This document shows positions 61,121 through 64,000 of a stretch of DNA of 64,000 nt, one piece after another. The notes beneath the pieces were generated by a model. The model worked only from the letters and a program-made list of their open reading frames with translations. It was not told the origin of the DNA and did no database searches. Both the position numbers and the translations under genes were made by a program. Location: assembly GCF_030817475.1 (NCBI RefSeq), contig NZ_JAUSZJ010000002.1, positions 2,762,501 to 2,826,500 of the forward strand, read 5' to 3'. The stretch is from Streptomyces sp. V2I9 (GTDB lineage: Bacteria > Actinomycetota > Actinomycetes > Streptomycetales > Streptomycetaceae). Positions within the stretch are counted from its first letter, which is position 1. Each line of letters starts with the position of its first letter.

Positions 61121-61765
61121 TCAGGCGAGCAGGCCGGACAGCTGGGACATGTCCGAGAAGTGCCCGGTGACCCCGGCCAGCCGGTCCGCGGGCATCATCG
61201 ACGTGAACCCGTACACGTCCATCCCGGCCGCCCGTGCCGCCTCGACCCCGAGCGGGCTGTCCTCGATGACGACGCACCGCTCGGGCGCGACGCCCATCCG
61301 CTCGGCGGCGTACAGGAACAGGTCCGGCGCCGGCTTGCCCCGCCCGACGTCCTCCGAGCTGAAGATCCATTCGTCCTCGAACCACTGGTCGATCCCGGTC
61401 CTGCGGTGCCCGACGCGGATGCGTTCATGACTCCCGGAGGAGGCGACGCAGTAGGCCACTCCGTCCGCGACGAGCTTGCCGAGCAGTTCCTCGACCCCGT
61501 CCACCGCCACCAGCTCCTGTTCGAAAGCGGCGAAGGTACGGGAGCTGAGCGTGGTGTCGAAGTCCTCGGGCAGCTTCTGCCCGGTCCGCTCCTCGACGAG
61601 GTCGTGCACCCGGTGCACGGCGGACCCCATGTAGTCACGGATCGATTCGTCGTACGAGGTGGGGTGACCGAGTTCGGTCAGGTAGGCGGAGAGCACAGTG
61701 TTGGCGAGGGGCTCGCTGTCGACGAGCACACCGTCGTTGTCGAAGATGACCAGTTCGTAGCGCAT
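61121..61765 (-). CDS. HAD family hydrolase
   Basis: 214 residues, phosphoglycolate/beta-phosphoglucomutase-like subgroup. Motif I is FDNDGVLVDSE (Asp8, Asp10), motif II VASSGSHERI, motif III the Lys of GRGKPAPDLFL, motif IV VIEDSPLGVEAARAAG. A cap domain lies between I and II (about 16-85). Substrate unknown. The rRNA operon lies immediately upstream with its own terminator. Confidence 0.85.
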   Translation of the reverse strand: MRYELVIFDNDGVLVDSEPLANTVLSAYLTELGHPTSYDESIRDYMGSAVHRVHDLVEERTGQKLPEDFDTTLSSRTFAAFEQELVAVDGVEELLGKLVADGVAYCVASSGSHERIRVGHRRTGIDQWFEDEWIFSSEDVGRGKPAPDLFLYAAERMGVAPERCVVIEDSPLGVEAARAAGMDVYGFTSMMPADRLAGVTGHFSDMSQLSGLLA

Positions 61766-61794
61766 GGTCCGACCCTAGACGTTCAGAACGCAGA

Positions 61795-61824
61795 AAAGCC
61801 CCGTGCCACAAGGCACGGGGCTTT
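61795..61824 (-). terminator. rRNA operon terminator
   Basis: AAAGCCCCGTGCC (61795-61807) pairs with GGCACGGGGCTTT (61812-61824), a perfect 13-bp stem with a 4-nt loop, 13 nt past the 5S gene. On the transcribed (minus) strand the stem is followed by TCTGCG. Confidence 0.9.
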
Positions 61825-61836
61825 CCCGAAAAAATT

Positions 61837-61955
61837 GTTCGGCGGCGTCCTACTCTCCCACAGGGTCCCCCCTGCAGTACCATCGGCGCTGAAAGGCTTA
61901 GCTTCCGGGTTCGGAATGTAACCGGGCGTTTCCCTAACGCAATGACCACCGAAAC
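61837..61955 (-). rRNA. 5S ribosomal RNA
   Basis: About 119 nt. The 5' end GTTTCGGTGGTCATTGCGTT (minus strand from 61955) and 3' end GGACGCCGCCGAAC match Streptomyces 5S rRNA, including the CCGAACCCGGAAG loop-C region. It lies 78 nt downstream of the 23S gene; ends are approximate by a base or two. Confidence 0.93.
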
Positions 61956-62033
61956 ACTATGAAAATTTGAACACCGGGCAACAACACGGCCGTTCGTTAT
62001 TTCAGAACTAACACAGTGGACGCGAGCAACTGA

Positions 62034-64000
<1,967 letters not shown>

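Overview
The window is about 70% GC with strong third-position GC bias, and its gene content (futalosine-route menaquinone genes, rex-hemACD, bldN-rsbN, bS22, XRE/DUF397 genes, Mut7-C, TIGR03086) is that of a Streptomyces chromosome core region. Everything here is read from sequence; names rest on recognised motifs, and statements about S. coelicolor locus order are from memory.

Layout. 0-7.4 kb: the start of a dicarboxylate symporter gene, a DUF4229 membrane protein, then menaquinone genes (mqnE, a UbiX-type flavin prenyltransferase, a UbiA-type prenyltransferase and a UbiD-type decarboxylase) with an Lrp/AsnC regulator and a rhomboid protease. 7.5-11.8 kb: a complete System II cytochrome c maturation operon (tlpA/resA-ccdA-resB-ccsB). 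11.9-15.6 kb: a lipoprotein polysaccharide deacetylase, then hemL coupled to a histidine phosphatase. 16-25.5 kb: small accessory genes, intergenic direct repeats and three single-base frameshifts (a TIGR03086 protein, an SDR, rtcB), plus two DUF3558 lipoproteins and a DUF2637 protein. 25.6-29.4 kb: divergent lysS and argS. 29.5-44.2 kb: lineage-variable genes (ABM monooxygenase, cardiolipin-synthase-like PLD, XRE regulators, one of them fused to three DUF397 units, a DUF4232 lipoprotein with a frameshift, a ricin-type lectin, a truncated NIPSNAP gene behind a pentanucleotide repeat, and four streptomycete genes of unknown function). 44.2-50.4 kb: rex-hemA-hemC-hemD/cobA-hemB with a Rex operator in front. 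50.6-61.8 kb: glutaredoxin, HAD phosphatase, the developmental sigma factor bldN and its anti-sigma rsbN, an acyltransferase/epimerase pair, the 32-codon bS22 gene, a bdtA-like excisionase-type regulator, acuC, an MFS permease and a HAD hydrolase. 61.8-64 kb: the 5S and the 3' two-thirds of the 23S rRNA on the minus strand.

The genes converge on respiration and heme: menaquinone, cytochrome c assembly, heme synthesis (GSA aminomutase, glutamyl-tRNA reductase, PBG synthase and deaminase, uroporphyrinogen III synthase) and redox control by Rex. A separate developmental module (bldN, rsbN, bdtA-like) lies beside it.

Most notable observations: a close match to the sigma-BldN promoter in front of rsbN, isolated from bldN by a terminator; four or more single-base frameshifts in otherwise intact genes; tandem repeats that carry a gene's own stop codon at several loci; an operator-like palindrome over a -10 box; and a (GGCCA)n tract just upstream of a start codon. 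No CRISPR array, prophage, insertion sequence or biosynthetic cluster was seen. No clearly new defence or signalling system could be shown; the best candidates for unknown biology are the 39.5-44 kb genes.
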